From Russula earlei (lineage: Eukaryota > Basidiomycota > Agaricomycetes > Russulales > Russulaceae): a DNA stretch of 64,000 nt. The position numbers and the translations under genes are program-made. The notes below the pieces were generated by a model that saw only the letters and a list, made by a program, of their open reading frames with translations, was not told the origin of the DNA and searched no databases. Location: NCBI GenBank assembly GCA_025769875.1, contig JAGFNK010000017.1, positions 124,001 to 188,000 of the forward strand, given 5' to 3'. Positions 61,057 to 64,000 of the stretch are shown in pieces. The number at the start of each line of letters is the position of its first letter. Position 1 is the first letter of the stretch.

Positions 61057-63929
61057 CTACATCTCCTGCTCCTCCCTTGCTGTCAACAACTCCGAGAGAC
61101 GGGCTCTCATCTTTGGTCTGTGCTCACGTCAGCGCACGTCCGTTGCTAAGCCTTATCTTTACTTACACTTCAAGTAGCTTAGCCTCCAGTGCTTGCTTTT
61201 CTTCTTGCAGTGCTAGTCGTTTCTCCGCGTCCAACTTGGTACTGGAAGTCCCATAAGTAAAGAGTCACTACACGAATAAGAGCAGGACATACAATACGTA
61301 TCCCCCTAGACCATCGTAGTGCAAGATCATGGCGTGGTATTTCCATAGCGAAGGTCGATGCGAAACAGTTAGTAACGTTATACCGAGCTCGGTGGCACGA
61401 TCCATCATCATGCCCTCCACCTCAGTCGGAACCAAAGATGTGGCCTCGTCGAGCACGGCGTACTATCTTCGATAAGCTTGTTTCTGCGCGATACTGGTTT
61501 GGTTGATTACCTTAGGTTTGTGATAGAATAGGCGTGCCCATGCGATCTTCTGCTTGTCACCCCCACTAAGCGTGTCGCGCCATTCTCGCGCGGCATCCCA
61601 TCCACCCTCCCGTTCCACTACGCTTTCCATTTGCACTATCGAAAGGATCTCTAGGAGGTCGTCGTCGGTCATGCCACCTAGAACTCCTGTCAAATTTGGT
61701 ACAAGGTTACTTCAGGCTTAACTTACGCTCCTCCATCTGGGATTTGTTGTGAGGGTAGATCACCTGATCACGTAAAGTCCCAATTGGTAGGTACGGTCGC
61801 TGCGGGATAAGTATAAACTGGTCCGCTGGTGGCTTGTGTACAACTCCACCTATGAACCAAGCTATGGTGCCGAACGTAGTGTCGTGACCAAGGCACTCAC
61901 CGTACACAGGCCACAGGCCTCCTAGGATACGGAACAGCGAAGATTTTCCACAACCTTCGAATGGATTTCTAAGTCGGGGAAGCATTGTTCAATATAAAAT
62001 ATTTCGCACCGTTAGGACCAACGATGAGGAGATGTTGCTAAGATCTCGCTCAGTTACCACGAATGAGATATCCTATTTAGAACACTTGCCCCTGGTTTGA
62101 CAAAGAAACTTAAGTCCTTGACCAAGACGTCACCATTGGGTGTGACGATGGGAACATTTTGGAATCGAATCTCCTCGGACTGAACGACTTTTCCGCGACC
62201 CTTGAGAATTTTGATGTTATCTTCTGAGTCCACGCTACTGACCAAAGCCTTCTCGAATTTGCCTCTTTTTATATCTTCGATTGTATCCAAGAGCATAGAC
62301 ACCCTGGCGGTGTAACCTGCAAGCTCAGATAGATCCTTGTAGGAATACATGACTCGACCGAAGGCATCTATGGCCAGTCATCAGAGGGTAACCAGCAACA
62401 TGAAGCAACAATACCTGAGGAGGACAAGAGGAGGCGACGATTCGTCACGAAACCTTGAAGTAAGCAGGTGGTGAGGCAAACCAGCAGGCAAGTGTTGTGG
62501 ACGCTCATCCTCACTTTCTGTCCGACTCCCCAAATCGGTGCTATAGACCCCGGGAAGTTTGAAAAAGACAGGAATTGCACAGATGACAAGCTGTCCCCAA
62601 TGTATGAGCAAACAAATGGCGTACAACGTGAACTGAACTTGCCCCAAAGCTACCCCACAACCATTTGACCACACCCTCCTCCACGCAATTGTGCCACCAT
62701 CGACGGACAAGGACTCTGTTCTCATGCATAACGAGACCTGCATATTCGCGCTCGACCAGCATCTTCTCTGTCTCTTCACCTCTGTAAAACGCTATCTCTT
62801 CCGCAAATTCAAGGAGTCTTGAATGCGTGTGGCGTAGAGCACCCAGAAGTTGAGCCGAGATTGAAGTATAAGCCCCGAATGGTGGTGTGAGCTTGCGCAC
62901 TGCATGTTGCATATGAACTAAGCCATTTGGATAGAAACGGAATGAAAAACTCCTTACGCAGTGCAGCGGAAAAATGTACTACAACAGTAAGCAGGACCAA
63001 CCCTTCTGCACCTACATTTTGAGAAAGCTGGTAGTTGTATAGGATGACGTCAAGAACTGGCTTCGCCAAATTCGAATAAATAGCAGAAAGGCTATTTGAA
63101 AACTTTTGAATATCGTGAGTGATCATCTGGTCGGGATTCTTGACCCTATCATCAAGATTGGCTTGAGAGGTGTTAACGAAGAAGATGATGGACGCTGGGA
63201 TCAGTGATACCCACATATTTTGTAATATATTTTACCCTCTGGCCCTTCTTCTTGATGTCCCAGGTATTGCTTCAGCACCTCTTCCGTCAGACGTGTGCGA
63301 TATGCAATGGCCAGCTTGTTTTGAATATAGCTCAGCCAGCTGTTGGTCCAAGTTGCTGGTATGGCTACCAGTAGCCAACGAAGGATGTTGATAAGGAACT
63401 GAAGGGGCTGCGCACGCACCAGAGATGCAACTATCCTTCAAGAGCATCGCAATCAATGAAATTAACTGAACATCCACCGAGACGGAAGCTCACTTTCCGT
63501 CCAGCGCGGCAACGTAAAGCGATATCGCGGTCCGAAATACCAATAAGCTAGAGTGCGTGAGCAGAAGAAGCGCCTCCTTTGAGCGCAGACTTGGGATTAC
63601 AAGCCGAAGGATCCTAGAAAGGCTCCGATAGAATGCTGCGTCCACCTTGTACCAGAGAATCAAACAAGTGGAGCCGGTCTCAAGAGAGACGTGCGTACAG
63701 CAACTCTTTGGGGCTTTCCTGCTTCAGTAGGCGCGGACTGCTCGCGGGTCTTTCCTTTCGATGTGCGCGACGAGCGAGTTGACAACCCGCTGAAGGTTGT
63801 CACTAGCACATGAGTGATGAAGCCCGCGGTAAGGATACGTTGTATGATAGGTCTGTGGGTAGCATAAATCTTAGAAAAGTTGGCGATAGCAGGGTGAGTG
63901 CGTTGTCTCAGTGTTGAAAGTACCGTCAT
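61057..63929 (-). CDS. Peroxisomal ABCD-family (PXA/ALD) fatty-acyl half transporter
   Basis: Half-size ABC transporter that imports long-chain acyl-CoA into peroxisomes. Fifteen exons join to 714 codons: 63929-63699, 63645-63494, 63435-63215, 63161-62958, 62899-62643, 62590-62515, 62453-62415, 62367-62090, 62037-62010, 61954-61901, 61849-61727, 61686-61511, 61462-61293, 61241-61167, 61117-61057. Membrane-domain motifs are [20 protein letters not shown] and the EAA-like [15 protein letters not shown]. The ATPase has Walker A GPNGCGKSS (split between exons 9 and 10), signature [20 protein letters not shown], Walker [10 protein letters not shown] and switch His VSHRPSLW. The C-terminal coiled segment [20 protein letters not shown] follows. 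Introns 62591-62642 and 62038-62089 both start with GCAAGT. The open question is PXA1 versus PXA2 orthology, which I cannot decide. Confidence 0.9.
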
Positions 63930-64000
63930 TGCCGCTCGGATAAGTCACGTCCGCCCTCTTAAACGACGAATCACATGTGATAATGGTGCCACGTGCTCAC

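Overview
The window is a gene-dense nuclear segment of a filamentous fungus, most likely an agaricomycete basidiomycete. Nearly every gene is split by short introns (mostly 45-70 nt) with GT..AG ends and CT(A/G)AC-like branch sites, intergenic gaps are small, and the protein families are fungal (septin, INO80 subunit IES1, HOG-type MAPKKK, fungal transcription factor, TFIIIC tau subunit). No bacterial, viral or CRISPR-like locus was seen and no tRNA or rRNA could be supported.

Left third (0-30 kb): 3' end of a CDC25-type RasGEF (+), RAB5 GTPase (-), a Mei2-like two-RRM protein (+), mitochondrial MutS homologue MSH1 (-), a CDC11-type septin (+), an MIT-domain protein (+), INO80 subunit IES1 (-), a type I membrane protein with a Ser/Thr/Pro-rich ectodomain (+), a large alpha/beta hydrolase (-), a lysophospholipid acyltransferase (+), the small Tim chaperone TIM8 (-) and the Ypt6/Rab6 exchange-factor subunit RIC1 (-).

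Middle (31-49 kb): a UPS1-type PRELI protein (-), then about 8 kb (32.3-40 kb) of broken sequence: a fragment of the pentafunctional AROM gene with a stop and a frameshift, a multiply frameshifted SEC2/Rabin-like gene, a short terminal-inverted-repeat element, an 80-bp hairpin, low-complexity DNA, a CA/CT microsatellite and a fragment of a fungal-type transcription factor with a nonsense codon. After it come an MBL-fold hydrolase (-), a DRG2-type GTPase (-) and an SSK2-type MAPKKK (+). These, like RIC1, are well conserved but carry isolated single-base frame breaks that look more like assembly indels than decay.

Right part (49-64 kb): a multi-pass membrane protein (-), the TFIIIC subunit TFC3 (-, 14 exons, about 2,143 aa), a UPS2-type PRELI protein (-), mitochondrial ribosomal protein uS8m (+) and a peroxisomal ABCD-family fatty-acyl transporter (-, 15 exons).

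The genes are housekeeping neighbours rather than a cluster; loose themes are small-GTPase control and trafficking (RasGEF, RAB5, RIC1, SEC2-like, DRG2, septin, MIT protein) and mitochondrial/peroxisomal lipid handling (two PRELI proteins, acyltransferase, ABCD transporter, TIM8). The notable observations concern gene structure: two 6-nt microexons, repeated GC-AG introns, introns ending in long C-then-T homopolymers, and the degenerate island. No convincing new multi-gene system was found. Exon borders were read by eye from splice motifs and conserved protein frames.
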